Origin: Pseudosulfitobacter pseudonitzschiae | GTDB lineage: Bacteria; Pseudomonadota; Alphaproteobacteria; Rhodobacterales; Rhodobacteraceae | Direction: 5' to 3' | DNA length: 64,000 nt | Assembly: GCF_900129395.1 (NCBI RefSeq) | Contig: NZ_FQVP01000004.1 | Coordinates: forward strand, 372,001 to 436,000 | Shown here: piece by piece, positions 44,739 through 54,005 of the stretch | Numbering within the stretch: the first letter of the stretch is position 1 | Layout of the letters: each line of letters opens with the position of its first letter | Notes under the pieces: model-generated | Seen by the model: only the letters and a program-made list of their open reading frames with translations | Databases searched by the model: none | Told to the model about the DNA's origin: nothing | Made by a program: the position numbers and the translations under genes

Positions 44739-46064
44739 ATGCCCGCGCCTTTGATGCACATAGAAACACACGAAACTTTGCCCGAACATGCCGATTGTGT
44801 GGTGATCGGTGCCGGTATTGTGGGGGTCAGTGCCGCCTATTGGCTGTCGCGCGCCGGACTGCGTGTGGTGTTGCTGGAAAAGGGGCGCGTCGGGGCCGAA
44901 CAATCCAGCCGCAACTGGGGCTGGTGCCGTCAGCAGAACCGCGACGCGCGGGAACTGCCGTTGTCGACCAAAAGCCTCGCGCTGTGGGAGGAAATGGCCG
45001 AAGACATCGGTGCCGATCTGGGCTTTCGGCGCTGTGGTTTGCTGTATCTGTCCAATGACCAGTCCGAACTGGATGGCTGGGCCAACTGGGGACGCTTCGC
45101 GCGCGGCGAAGGTGTCGACACGCGTATGCTGGACAGCACGCAGGCGACGGCGCGCGGAGCCGCGACCGGCCAGTCGTGGCTTGGCGGTGTCTGGTCCCCG
45201 ACGGACGGCATTGCCGACCCGTCCCGCGCCGCACCTCTGATCGCCCAAGGGGCCATCAAACACGGTGCCACGGTGGTTCAGAACTGCGCCGCGCGCGGGA
45301 TTGAAACCAGTGCGGGCGCGGTGTCCGGGGTTGTGACCGAACGTGGCACGATCAAGACATCGAATGTGGTTTTGTCGGGCGGCGCATGGGCGGGCAGCTT
45401 CCTGCACCAGTCGGGTATTTTCTTCCCTCAGGCGTCTGTCCGCAGCTCGATCCTCTCGCTGAACCCGGTGCCCGGCGATTTGCCTGATGCGCTGCACACA
45501 GCGGCGGCCTCGGTCACGCGCCGACGTGACGGCGGCTATACGGTGGCCGTGTCGGGCCGCAGCCATTTCGATCCGACGCTGCGGATGATCGCGTGCGCCA
45601 GGCATTTCCTGCCGATGTTCGCCAAACGCTGGAAGTCCCTGTCGCCCGGTGGCCTGCAGGCCTGGAAGGCAGCATTCGAGACCCGCGCGATCTGGGCGCT
45701 GGATCAGCAGACCCCGATGGAACGCACCCGTATTCTGGACCCCCGCCCGTCCAGGGCGCATGTGGACGACGCATTGCGCCGCGCCCGTGCCTTGTTGCCC
45801 GCGTTGAAGGATATCGAAATGCGGCAAAGCTGGGCGGGTTACATCGACAGTACGCCCGACGGTGTGCCAGTGATCGACTCCGACATCGGCGTGCCGGGGC
45901 TGACGCTGGCGGCTGGCCTTTCGGGTCATGGCTTTGGCATCGGCCCGGGCGTGGGGCATCTGGTGGCTGACCTGGTGCTGAACCGCGACCCGATCACCGA
46001 AACCCTGCAGTACAAGCTGAACCGCTTCGACAAATCGCAATGGGGCAAGGTGTCGAAATTCTGA
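44739..46064 (+). CDS. FAD-dependent D-amino-acid dehydrogenase/oxidase-like protein
   Basis: A 441-residue enzyme of the DAO superfamily. ATG 44739 follows CGGAG by 7 nt. The FAD motif CVVIGAGIVGVSAAYWLSRAG is near residue 21, SSRNWGWCRQQNRDARELPL matches the family's second conserved block, and the C-terminal GLSGHGFGIGPGVGHLVADL closes the site. It resembles the catalytic subunits of opine/D-amino acid and proline dehydrogenases. It ends 2 bp before the end of another DAO-type gene on the opposite strand. Confidence 0.88.
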   Translation: MPAPLMHIETHETLPEHADCVVIGAGIVGVSAAYWLSRAGLRVVLLEKGRVGAEQSSRNWGWCRQQNRDARELPLSTKSLALWEEMAEDIGADLGFRRCGLLYLSNDQSELDGWANWGRFARGEGVDTRMLDSTQATARGAATGQSWLGGVWSPTDGIADPSRAAPLIAQGAIKHGATVVQNCAARGIETSAGAVSGVVTERGTIKTSNVVLSGGAWAGSFLHQSGIFFPQASVRSSILSLNPVPGDLPDALHTAAASVTRRRDGGYTVAVSGRSHFDPTLRMIACARHFLPMFAKRWKSLSPGGLQAWKAAFETRAIWALDQQTPMERTRILDPRPSRAHVDDALRRARALLPALKDIEMRQSWAGYIDSTPDGVPVIDSDIGVPGLTLAAGLSGHGFGIGPGVGHLVADLVLNRDPITETLQYKLNRFDKSQWGKVSKF

Positions 46065-46066
46065 CA

Positions 46067-47206
46067 TCATGCCGCAAACCGCTTGATGTCAAAGGGCGCC
46101 AGCGGCGTATCGCAGGTGCCGGTCGCGATCAGCTCGGCCATCGCATCGCCAACACCGGGGCCCAGCTGAAACCCGTGGCCGCAAAAGCCGAAGGCATGGA
46201 ACAGTCCCGGCGTCGTGCCCGATGCGCCCATGATCGGCAGGTCATCCGCGACATACCCTTCACAGCCCGACCATTGCCGGATCACGGCCACATCCCTCAG
46301 GGCAGGAACCAGGCGGACAACCGTTTTCAGTTGCTGCGCCAGCAGGCGCGGGTCTGCCTTGGCATGGCCCGTCAGCGGATCGACTGGTGTGCGGGTCACA
46401 CCGCCGCCAAAGACGACATTGCCCCGTTCGACCTGACGCAAGTAGGCTCCTATGTCCTGCGACCACATTCCCACAACCGGCAGGATACGGTGTGGCAGCG
46501 GTTCGGTCACACCCATTTGCGGGCCGTGCATGGTCAACGGCACGTCTTCGCCGAACTGCGCGGCAATCGCCTTGCCCCATGCGCCGGCACAGTTCAGCAA
46601 AATCGCGCTTTCCAATCCACCCCGACTGGTTTGCACGGAAAAACCGGTATCTGTCCTGGCGATTGCCTGCACCTTGGTGTGCGGCAGAATATGCGCCCCC
46701 AGCCGGGCCGCCGCATCGGCAAAGGCGGGTGCAACAAGTCGCGGGTTGGCCGATCCGTCCTGCGGCGAGAACGACGCGCCAATGGCCTGCGCGCCCAAAC
46801 CCGGAAACCGGCGGCGCAGTTCGGTGGCGTCCAGCTCTTCCAGCGTCAGGCCCCAGGGCGCGGCAGCATCCGCAAAACGGCGCATGTCGGCGTGGCTTTG
46901 TGCATCAAAGATCAGGCGCACATGGCCGGTGGCGCGAAACTCGACATCGCGGCCCAGCAATGTTTCGGTTTGTGCCCACAGCGCCCGCGACCGGTGGGCC
47001 AGGGGCAGTTGCGGCAGAAAACGCCCCGTGCGCCGGATGTTGCCAAAGGACGCCGTGGTGGCCCCCGCGCCGATGGCGTTGGGGTCTACCAGCGTGACAG
47101 CGATCCCCCGGCGGGCCAGGAAAAACGCGGCACTTGTGCCCATCAGCCCGCCGCCCAAAACGATCACATCCACGGCTTGCCCCTTTTCGTGACTTGGTTC
47201 CAGCAT
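46067..47206 (-). CDS. FAD-dependent DAO-type oxidoreductase
   Basis: A 379-residue enzyme of the same superfamily as its convergent neighbour, but clearly diverged. The FAD fingerprint VIVLGGGLMGTSAAFFLARRG is near residue 14, GAGATTASFGNIRRTGRF follows, and HAFGFCGHGFQLGPGVGDAM closes. The promoter faces the LysR gene at 47280, and the intergenic dyad at 47255 is repeated before hyuA. It could be the catalytic partner of the 2Fe-2S and BFD proteins encoded at 52.3-54 kb (inference). Confidence 0.88.
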   Translation of the reverse strand: MLEPSHEKGQAVDVIVLGGGLMGTSAAFFLARRGIAVTLVDPNAIGAGATTASFGNIRRTGRFLPQLPLAHRSRALWAQTETLLGRDVEFRATGHVRLIFDAQSHADMRRFADAAAPWGLTLEELDATELRRRFPGLGAQAIGASFSPQDGSANPRLVAPAFADAAARLGAHILPHTKVQAIARTDTGFSVQTSRGGLESAILLNCAGAWGKAIAAQFGEDVPLTMHGPQMGVTEPLPHRILPVVGMWSQDIGAYLRQVERGNVVFGGGVTRTPVDPLTGHAKADPRLLAQQLKTVVRLVPALRDVAVIRQWSGCEGYVADDLPIMGASGTTPGLFHAFGFCGHGFQLGPGVGDAMAELIATGTCDTPLAPFDIKRFAA

Positions 47207-47254
47207 CAGAGCGCACAGGGTGGCCCTGCGTCAAAGACCGGATATGATATGACT

Positions 47255-47271
47255 CATAAGCCGAACTTATG
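47255..47271. promoter_or_regulatory. LysR operator copy 1 in the oxidoreductase/lysR divergent promoter
   Basis: CATAAG-CCGAA-CTTATG is a 6-5-6 dyad with the LysR-type T-N11-A core (T47257, A47269), 9 bp upstream of the lysR start. A near-identical dyad occurs at 48171-48189. Confidence 0.72.
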
Positions 47272-47279
47272 GGGGTTCC

Positions 47280-48176
47280 ATGCGCGCACGACAGCTTGAA
47301 GTGTTCACCGCCGTGATGCGGGTGGGAACGGTCACCGGGGCCGCGCAGTCGCTGAACATCTCACAGCCGGCGCTCAGCCAGATCTTGTTGCATTGCGAGG
47401 ACGAACTGGGGTTCAAACTGTTCGACCGCGAAAAGGGTCGGCTGCGGCCCACCGCCGAGGCGCTGGAAATCCACGCCGAGGCCGAACGGCTGTTTGCGGG
47501 TCTCGAAGGGTTGCGGCGCAAGACACAGGATTTGCGGCTGGGGCAGGCGGGATTGGTGCGGGTCGCAGCATCGGTGCCGCCCGCGATGTCGCTTTTGCCC
47601 GACATTCTGGCCCGTTACCGTGCCGGATATCCCGATGTTCTGCTGCGCAGCCACGTCGCCCCCATCGCGTCCCTGATCGCGCTGCTGCGGGCCGGCGATG
47701 CGGCGATGGCCATGGCGATGGACGACCAGATGACCCCCGACATCATGGTCGAACGTCTGGGTGTCACCACCTTTTGCTGTCTGCTGCCCAATGATCATCC
47801 GCTGGCGGCGCAAGACACCGTATCCTTTGCCGACCTGCAAACAGAAACGGTTATCTCCTATCGCAGCCCGACCCGCCCACGGGTCGAACTGGATAAGGCC
47901 GCACGGGCGCAGGGACATGACTTTTCCGCCCAGCTTGAGATCGAGGTATCGATTTCGGCGGTGGGCTTTGTTCAGGCCGGTTTGGGCGTTGCCGTTGTCG
48001 ATGCGCTGATGCCCTGGCTCCAGTTCCAGGGCGTCACAACCCGCCCGCTGCAAGACAGCCCAAAGCTGCCTTTGTCCTTGCTGACGTTGACCGGCAAAAC
48101 CCTGTCGCGCGCCGAAGCGGGAATGCGCGACGAGATCCGCAAGCTTTGCGCAGAACGGCTGCCCTCGCGGCCATAA
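47280..48176 (+). CDS. LysR-family transcriptional regulator
   Basis: A 298-residue regulator with the winged helix at residues ~3-60 (QLEVFTAVMRVGTVTGAAQS and LNISQPALSQILLHCEDELG) and the effector domain after residue ~90. It sits between a divergent DAO-type gene and the hyuA operon, and matching dyads occur on both sides of it, so both are its likely targets. The TAA stop lies inside the second dyad. Confidence 0.92.
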   Translation: MRARQLEVFTAVMRVGTVTGAAQSLNISQPALSQILLHCEDELGFKLFDREKGRLRPTAEALEIHAEAERLFAGLEGLRRKTQDLRLGQAGLVRVAASVPPAMSLLPDILARYRAGYPDVLLRSHVAPIASLIALLRAGDAAMAMAMDDQMTPDIMVERLGVTTFCCLLPNDHPLAAQDTVSFADLQTETVISYRSPTRPRVELDKAARAQGHDFSAQLEIEVSISAVGFVQAGLGVAVVDALMPWLQFQGVTTRPLQDSPKLPLSLLTLTGKTLSRAEAGMRDEIRKLCAERLPSRP

Positions 48177-48189
48177 GTCCGACTTATGG
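48171..48189. promoter_or_regulatory. LysR operator copy 2 upstream of hyuA
   Basis: CCATAAGT-CCG-ACTTATGG is a perfect 8-3-8 palindrome, sharing CATAAG and CTTATG in the same 17-bp frame with the dyad at 47255. It overlaps the lysR stop codon and lies 87 bp before hyuA, as an operator for that operon would. Confidence 0.75.
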
Positions 48190-48275
48190 ACCGCCCCCGC
48201 ATGGGTCTTGGACCCCTGCCGCACTTTCTGATGGTTTGAGCACGAACGCATCGCACCTGACGAAAGGACGTTATC

Positions 48276-50342
48276 ATGGATGGCGCATCACAGCCCAAAC
48301 CCGATTGGAAGATCGGGGTCGATATTGGCGGCACCTTCATGGACTTCTGTGCGCTTGAAACCGTGTCAGGCCGCGTTGCGTCACTCAAGGTGCTGACGAC
48401 GCCCGACGATCCGGGGGCCGAGCTGTTGGACGGCCTGTGCCTGCTGGCCGAACGCGAAGGGCTGGACCCGGCATATGTCACCCGGTTCGTGCACGGCACC
48501 ACGGTCGGGATCAACACGATCATCCAGCGCAAGGGGGCCAAACTGGCGCTGATCACCAACGCCGGTTTCGAAGACGTGATCGAACTGGCGCGCTTGCGGA
48601 TGCCGGATATGTATTCGCTGTTCTGCCACCGGCCCGATCCCCTGATCGCCCGCGACATGGTGTTCGGCGTGCCGGTGCGGATGCGCGCCGATGGGTCCGA
48701 AGCACTGGCGCCCGATACCGCCTCGGTCGCTGCCGCAGCCAGACAGGCGCAAGCTGCCGGTGCAGAAGGTGTGATCGTGGCCCTTTTGCACAGTTGGCGC
48801 GACACTTCCCAAGAGGCATCGGTCAAGGCAATGATCGAAGCCGCCACGCCCGGAATGTTCGTTTTCACCTCGTCCGAGGTCTGGCCGGTGATCCGCGAAT
48901 ATGAACGCACCTCGACCGCGATCCTGAACGGATATGTGCACCCGCGCGTTGCGGGGTATCTGACCGCGCTGGAAAGCCGTCTGGACGCCCAGGGCGTTCC
49001 GGCCAAGGCTATGCTGACCCGGTCAAACGGCGGGTTGATGAGCGCGGGGCAGGGGCGGCGCGACTGTGTGTCGATGTTGCTGTCCGGCACCGCCTCGGGT
49101 GTTATCGGCGCGTCGTGGCTGGCGCGCCAGGCGGGCGAAGCGCGGGTGCTGACGCTGGACATTGGCGGCACCTCGGCGGACTTTGCGCTGATCGTGGACG
49201 GCGAAGTGCAATATGGCACGGATGAACAGGTCGGAGAATTTCCGCTGCACATCCCGTCGGTTTCCGTCAGCTCGATCGGCATCGGCGGCGGGTCGATTGC
49301 CACGCTGGGCGCACTTGGCGTGTTGCGCGTCGGCCCTGAATCCGCAGGATCAAACCCCGGTCCGGCCTGCTATGGCCGTGGCGGCACCGATGCAACGGTG
49401 ACCGATGCGCTGGCGGTGTGCGGCTGGCTGGGGCATTCGGAAATGGCCTATGGCCAGTTGCGCATGAACGTCGATCTGGCGCGTCAGGCCGTGGGTGTGC
49501 TGGCCGACCAATTGGGCCGCAGCATCGAGGAAACGGCACAGGCGATCATCGACATCGCCGTGTCCGAAATGTTCGTCGAGGTGGAAAAACTGTGCTCGCG
49601 CGCGGGTGTCGACCTGCGCGACTTCGCCCTGATGCCCTTTGGCGGCGGCGGCCCGATGCTGGGCGCGTTTCTGGCACAGGAACTGGGTATGTCCCGCGTG
49701 ATCGCGCCACGTCGCCCCGGTGTGGTGTCGGCGCTGGGGGGGCTTGTGTCCGACCTGCGTGGCGACTTCATCCGGACCGTTTATGCCCCGCTTGAGGACG
49801 CGACGCTGCCGCAGCTTGAACAGGACTTTGCCGCGCTGGCGGACGAAGGCCGCGCATGGCTGGACACGCAAGGTTTTGACGGCACCGCCGATCTGCGATT
49901 GTCCGCAGACATGCGCTACGCAGGCCAAAGTTTCGAGATCGAAGTGGCGCTGTCACCCGACTGGCTGAACGCGGTCGATCAGATCGCGGCGGCCTTTCAC
50001 GAAACTCACAAACGCATCTACGACTTTGAAGACCCCGACGGAAAGATCGAGCTGGTCAACCTGCGCCTTTCCGCGCTCGGCGGCGCGCCAAAGCCCACGT
50101 TCCCGGTGTCGCAAGCCACGCAAGAGCAGGCCACGGCGGACCGTCATGTGCCGGTCTGGATCAACGGCTGGTGTGATGTGCCAATCTATGATCGCGCCCA
50201 ACTGGGCGGCGGTGCGGTGTTCGACGGCCCCGCGATTGTGGCCCAAGAGGACACGACCTTTGCCGTGCCGCCGGGCGCAAGCGCACATGTCGATGCCCAT
50301 CTGAACATCCATCTTAGCCTCGTGGAGCAATCCAATGTCTGA
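48276..50342 (+). CDS. hyuA: Hydantoinase/oxoprolinase subunit A
   Basis: A 688-residue ATP-dependent ring-opening amidohydrolase subunit. The N-terminal ASKHA-type phosphate loop KIGVDIGGTFMDF and FVHGTTVGINTIIQRKGAKL, and the central TLDIGGTSADFALI, are hallmarks of HyuA/N-methylhydantoinase A. It works with HyuB to cleave cyclic amides (hydantoins, 5-oxoproline, some lactams). AAAGGA precedes the ATG. hyuB starts 8 bp inside its 3' end. Copy 2 of the LysR operator lies upstream. Confidence 0.93.
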   Translation: MDGASQPKPDWKIGVDIGGTFMDFCALETVSGRVASLKVLTTPDDPGAELLDGLCLLAEREGLDPAYVTRFVHGTTVGINTIIQRKGAKLALITNAGFEDVIELARLRMPDMYSLFCHRPDPLIARDMVFGVPVRMRADGSEALAPDTASVAAAARQAQAAGAEGVIVALLHSWRDTSQEASVKAMIEAATPGMFVFTSSEVWPVIREYERTSTAILNGYVHPRVAGYLTALESRLDAQGVPAKAMLTRSNGGLMSAGQGRRDCVSMLLSGTASGVIGASWLARQAGEARVLTLDIGGTSADFALIVDGEVQYGTDEQVGEFPLHIPSVSVSSIGIGGGSIATLGALGVLRVGPESAGSNPGPACYGRGGTDATVTDALAVCGWLGHSEMAYGQLRMNVDLARQAVGVLADQLGRSIEETAQAIIDIAVSEMFVEVEKLCSRAGVDLRDFALMPFGGGGPMLGAFLAQELGMSRVIAPRRPGVVSALGGLVSDLRGDFIRTVYAPLEDATLPQLEQDFAALADEGRAWLDTQGFDGTADLRLSADMRYAGQSFEIEVALSPDWLNAVDQIAAAFHETHKRIYDFEDPDGKIELVNLRLSALGGAPKPTFPVSQATQEQATADRHVPVWINGWCDVPIYDRAQLGGGAVFDGPAIVAQEDTTFAVPPGASAHVDAHLNIHLSLVEQSNV

Positions 50343-52320
50343 TAAAATGACCCTTCAGGTGCTGGCCAACCACGCGCGCGCCGCTGCCGAAAACATGGCG
50401 CACACCCTGCACCGCACCGCGCATTCCGCCTTTGTCAAGGAAACCCAGGACTTTACCGTTCTTCTGATGGACAGGATCGGTGACACCTTTGCCGTTCCGA
50501 TGGATCTGGGGGCGACGTGGTATCCCGGCCTGTCGCACGGACCGGCCATTGAAATGGTGGATGACTACCGCCCCGGCGACGTGGCCTTTACCAATGATCC
50601 CTATTCCGGCCATGTGGCCACGCACACACCGGACACACACCTGTGGCGTCCGATCTTTGACGGCGACGACATCGTGGCCTTTGCGGGCGGGCACATCCAC
50701 AACACCGACATGGGCGGTGCGGTGCCTGCATCGCTGTCCCGCTCGCTGACCGAAATTCATCAGGAAGGCATCCGCTTTCCCCCGATGAAGCTGGTGAACG
50801 AGGGGGTCTTTGACCCGCAAATCCTGCGGATCATGGAAACCAACGTGCGCAAGCCCGCGCTGAACATCGGCGACATCAAGGCACTGGCCGGCGCGCTCAG
50901 CACCGGCGAACGCAAGGTGCAGGCGATGATCTCGCGCTTTGGCAAGACCGGCTTTTTGCAAGGCGTCAGCGCGCTGATGGATCAGTCCGAGGCGCAGGCG
51001 CGTGACATTCTGCGGGCGATCCCCGACGGTGAATACGTCTTTGCCGACTACGCCGACGAAGACAGCGACGAAGCGAACCCCTGCCGCCTGAAGCTGACCT
51101 TGCGGATCACCGGCGACAGCGCCGTGCTGGACTTTACCGGATCGGACCCGCAACTGGCGTCGTCGCTGAACGTGCCCTCGGGCGGCAATCCGCGCCACAC
51201 CATCCTGTTGGTGGGGGTCTACTATGTCCTTTACACGCTGAACCCGCGCATGTTGCTGAACACGGGCATGACGCGGCCCTTCACCTGCATTGCGCCCGAA
51301 GGCACGGTCTTGAACCCGGTTGAACCGGCGGCCGTGGGGATGCGGTCGCTGACCTGCGCGCGCCTGCGGTCTGTGATCTTTGGTGCGTTCAGTCAGGCCA
51401 TTCCCGACCGGATGCCTGCAGCGCCTGCCGGCAACAACTGTATCGTCAACGTGATGACCCGCGACGAGCGCACGCAGAAGACGGTGATTGCCGCCGTCAA
51501 TCCTGTCGTCGGCGGCGGCGGCGGGATGCCGCATCGCGATGGGTCGAACGGGTCGGGTGCGGATGCCGCGTACCTGAAAAACACACCCATCGAGATCACC
51601 GAGACCGAAGTGCCGGTGGAGTTCGTGAAATACGGACTGGCCCAGGACAGCGGCGGGGCGGGATACTGGCGCGGGGGGTTGGCGACCGAAATGGCGTTCC
51701 GGGTCTTTTCCCCCGACACACGCATCACCGCGCGCAACCGCGACCGGTCGTTCTTTCGCCCCTGGGGTACTCTGGGCGGCCATGCCGCAGGCCTGTCCGA
51801 TATGATGATCAACCCCGGCACGCCTCAGGCGCGGCCTTTGGGCAATGTCGACACCGCAATTCTGGAACCGGGCGACGTGCTTGAAATCCGCTCGGCCGGT
51901 GGTGGCGGGCGCGGTGATCCGCTGCAACGGCCTGCGGAACGGGTCGCGCGGGATGTCCTGGGCGGTTATGTCTCGGTCGATGCTGCCCGCCATGAATATG
52001 GCGTGGTCATCACCGACGGCGTGGTGGACGAGGACGCAACCACCGCACTGCGCGCCTCCATGACGCCCCACACCCAGCACTTTCATTTTGGCCCCGAACG
52101 CGATGGCTACGAGGCACAGTGGACCGATACGGCCTATGACCTGCTGACGCAAATTTTGGCGGACCTGCCGATCCACTGGCGGTTCTTCACCAAGACCGAG
52201 ATTTTCCGCCGCATGAAAGGCCGCAAAGGGCCCGAAGGTGTCACCGCAGCCTTTGCTGAGGTCTGCGAACGGTTCCCCGCGCTGCCCCATGCAGCGCCCC
52301 GCAAAGAGGCCGCAGAATGA
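50335..52320 (+). CDS. hyuB: Hydantoinase/oxoprolinase subunit B
   Basis: A 661-residue partner of HyuA. Typical segments are MAHTLHRTAHSAFVKETQDF, DVAFTNDPYSGHVATHTPD, AGHIHNTDMGGAVPASLSRS and the Gly-rich VGGGGGMPHRDGSNGSGAD. The last ~90 residues extend beyond the usual HyuB core. A missing or altered HyuA-HyuB pairing is not apparent. The stop overlaps the 2Fe-2S gene by 4 bp, placing both in one transcript. Confidence 0.93.
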   Translation: MSDKMTLQVLANHARAAAENMAHTLHRTAHSAFVKETQDFTVLLMDRIGDTFAVPMDLGATWYPGLSHGPAIEMVDDYRPGDVAFTNDPYSGHVATHTPDTHLWRPIFDGDDIVAFAGGHIHNTDMGGAVPASLSRSLTEIHQEGIRFPPMKLVNEGVFDPQILRIMETNVRKPALNIGDIKALAGALSTGERKVQAMISRFGKTGFLQGVSALMDQSEAQARDILRAIPDGEYVFADYADEDSDEANPCRLKLTLRITGDSAVLDFTGSDPQLASSLNVPSGGNPRHTILLVGVYYVLYTLNPRMLLNTGMTRPFTCIAPEGTVLNPVEPAAVGMRSLTCARLRSVIFGAFSQAIPDRMPAAPAGNNCIVNVMTRDERTQKTVIAAVNPVVGGGGGMPHRDGSNGSGADAAYLKNTPIEITETEVPVEFVKYGLAQDSGGAGYWRGGLATEMAFRVFSPDTRITARNRDRSFFRPWGTLGGHAAGLSDMMINPGTPQARPLGNVDTAILEPGDVLEIRSAGGGGRGDPLQRPAERVARDVLGGYVSVDAARHEYGVVITDGVVDEDATTALRASMTPHTQHFHFGPERDGYEAQWTDTAYDLLTQILADLPIHWRFFTKTEIFRRMKGRKGPEGVTAAFAEVCERFPALPHAAPRKEAAE

Positions 52321-52631
52321 CAGGACGGCTTGTCCGGCTGGCCGAGGCATCGCGCCCGAAGGTGTCGTTCACCTTTGACGGCGCGGTGCTGACAGGGCTG
52401 GAAGGAGACAGCGTGCTGACCGCGATCCTGATGTCGCGCGGTGCCCTGCGACAGGCCGAGTTCGGCCCCGAACAGCGGTCCGGCTTTTGTCTGATGGGGG
52501 CCTGTCAGGACTGCTGGATCTGGCAGTCAGACGGCGCACGCTTGCGGGCATGTTCGACCCAGCTGCAAGCAGGAATGCGTCTGCAATCCGCCGCGCCGGA
52601 TAAGTGGCCTGTCGGGGACGACGCGCCATGA
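52317..52631 (+). CDS. 2Fe-2S ferredoxin-like subunit (HcnA/opine-oxidase small-subunit type)
   Basis: A 104-residue protein with four cysteines in the plant-type pattern C58-x4-C63-x2-C66-x12-C79 (SGFCLMGACQDCWIW and LRACST). Such small proteins, with an FAD/BFD subunit and a DAO-type catalytic subunit, form HcnABC, opine oxidases and some amino acid dehydrogenases. ATG at 52317 overlaps the hyuB stop. It presumably carries electrons within such a complex in the cytoplasm or at the membrane. Confidence 0.9.
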   Translation: MTGRLVRLAEASRPKVSFTFDGAVLTGLEGDSVLTAILMSRGALRQAEFGPEQRSGFCLMGACQDCWIWQSDGARLRACSTQLQAGMRLQSAAPDKWPVGDDAP

Positions 52632-54001
52632 CCCGCGTCTTGATTGTCGGCGCAGGCCCCGCAGGCATCCGCGCGGCGCAGCGGCTGGTGACGGCAGGCC
52701 TGCATCCCGTCGTCGTGGACGAGGGGGCGCGGGCCGGTGGCCAGATCTATCGCCGCCCGCCCGAGGGGTTCACACGGCCGCCGCAGACCCTGTACGGGTC
52801 AGAGGCGGACAAGGCCCTGGAATTGCACCGTTGTTTCGACAGAATGCTGGACGCGGGCCAGTTGACCTATCACCCGCGCAGTTCTGTTTTGGCCCTTGGC
52901 GCGCAGGGCGCGCAGGTGCTTGGGCCGGATGGCGTGGATACCCTTGCTTATGACAAGCTGATCCTTGCAACCGGCGCCACCGACCGGCTGGCGCCCGTGC
53001 CCGGCTGGCAAAGCGCCGGCGTCTATTCACTGGGCGCCACGCAGATCGCGCTGAAATCGCAGGGCGTGGCGCTGGGGCGGCGGATGGTTCTGGCCGGATC
53101 AGGCCCATTGCTGACGCTGGTCGCGTCACAACTGCGCAAGGCGGGTGCGCAGGTCGTGGCGGTTCTGGACACCGCACCGCTGACCACACAGGCGGCAGGC
53201 GCATTTGGCATGGCGCTGGCGCGTCCGCGTGTCACCCTGCGCGGTGCCGCACTGCGCGCGGGGCTGGGGCGCAGCTATCACGCAGGCGTCACGCTGACGC
53301 GGATCGCGATGAACAGCACAGGGCCTGTGGCGATCCACTGGCAGGATGCGCGGGGGCGTGACCACATGACGCCCTGCGATATGGTGGGCTTAGGCTGGCA
53401 CCTTAGAGCCGAAACACACCTCGCCGATCTTGCAGGTGTTTCAATGGCTTGGGATAAGGTGTTTCACCAATGGCTGCCGCTGACCGACGCCATGGGCCGT
53501 GCCGCTGCGGGCGTGTATCTGGCAGGTGACGGGATGCGGATACTGGGGGCAGACGGCGCAGAACTGGCCGGAAAAATCGCAGCCAGCGCCTGTTTGCAGG
53601 ATCTCGGGGTGCCTGCCCCCGATACAGAGCGCGATCTGAAGGAACTGCGCCGTATGCAACGCTTTGCCAGCGCCATGCAGCGGGCGTTTCCGTGGCCTGC
53701 GCAGATGGTCCGCGATCTGCCCGCCGACACGGTCTTGTGCCGGTGCGAAGCCATCAGCGTGGGCGACCTGCGCACAACCCTGTCCCTGTCCGGCCCCGAA
53801 GCGAACCGTGCGAAATCACTGTCGCGCGTCGGCATGGGGCGGTGCCAGGGGCGCTATTGCCAGCTTGCAGGTGCCGAGGTTCTGGCCGCCGAAGCTGGTG
53901 TTCCGGTCGACAAGATCGGACGGCTGCGCAGCCAGCCACCCGTGCGTCCGGCGCCGATCAGCGCCTATCTGGACAAGGGGCCAGATGCGCGCGCGAAATA
54001 A
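52628..54001 (+). CDS. FAD/NAD(P)-binding oxidoreductase with BFD-type Fe-S domain (HcnB/OoxA-like)
   Basis: A 457-residue protein. The FAD fingerprint VLIVGAGPAGIRAAQRLV is at the very N terminus, a second Rossmann motif RMVLAGSGPLLTLVASQL near residue 155, and a C-terminal BFD-like [2Fe-2S] domain with Cys 371, 373, 406 and 411 (LCRCEA and GRCQGRYCQ). It is the second subunit of HcnABC/opine-oxidase type complexes. The ATG overlaps the ferredoxin stop (ATGA). No DAO-type third subunit follows in the operon. Confidence 0.9.
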   Translation: MTRVLIVGAGPAGIRAAQRLVTAGLHPVVVDEGARAGGQIYRRPPEGFTRPPQTLYGSEADKALELHRCFDRMLDAGQLTYHPRSSVLALGAQGAQVLGPDGVDTLAYDKLILATGATDRLAPVPGWQSAGVYSLGATQIALKSQGVALGRRMVLAGSGPLLTLVASQLRKAGAQVVAVLDTAPLTTQAAGAFGMALARPRVTLRGAALRAGLGRSYHAGVTLTRIAMNSTGPVAIHWQDARGRDHMTPCDMVGLGWHLRAETHLADLAGVSMAWDKVFHQWLPLTDAMGRAAAGVYLAGDGMRILGADGAELAGKIAASACLQDLGVPAPDTERDLKELRRMQRFASAMQRAFPWPAQMVRDLPADTVLCRCEAISVGDLRTTLSLSGPEANRAKSLSRVGMGRCQGRYCQLAGAEVLAAEAGVPVDKIGRLRSQPPVRPAPISAYLDKGPDARAK

Positions 54002-54005
54002 TCTG

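Noticed and set aside
50314-52350. 678-codon open frame on the minus strand opposite hyuB
   Set aside because: It is fully antisense to a well-conserved gene; its composition (His/Gln/Arg/Gly rich, no domain) is that of a GC-rich shadow frame.
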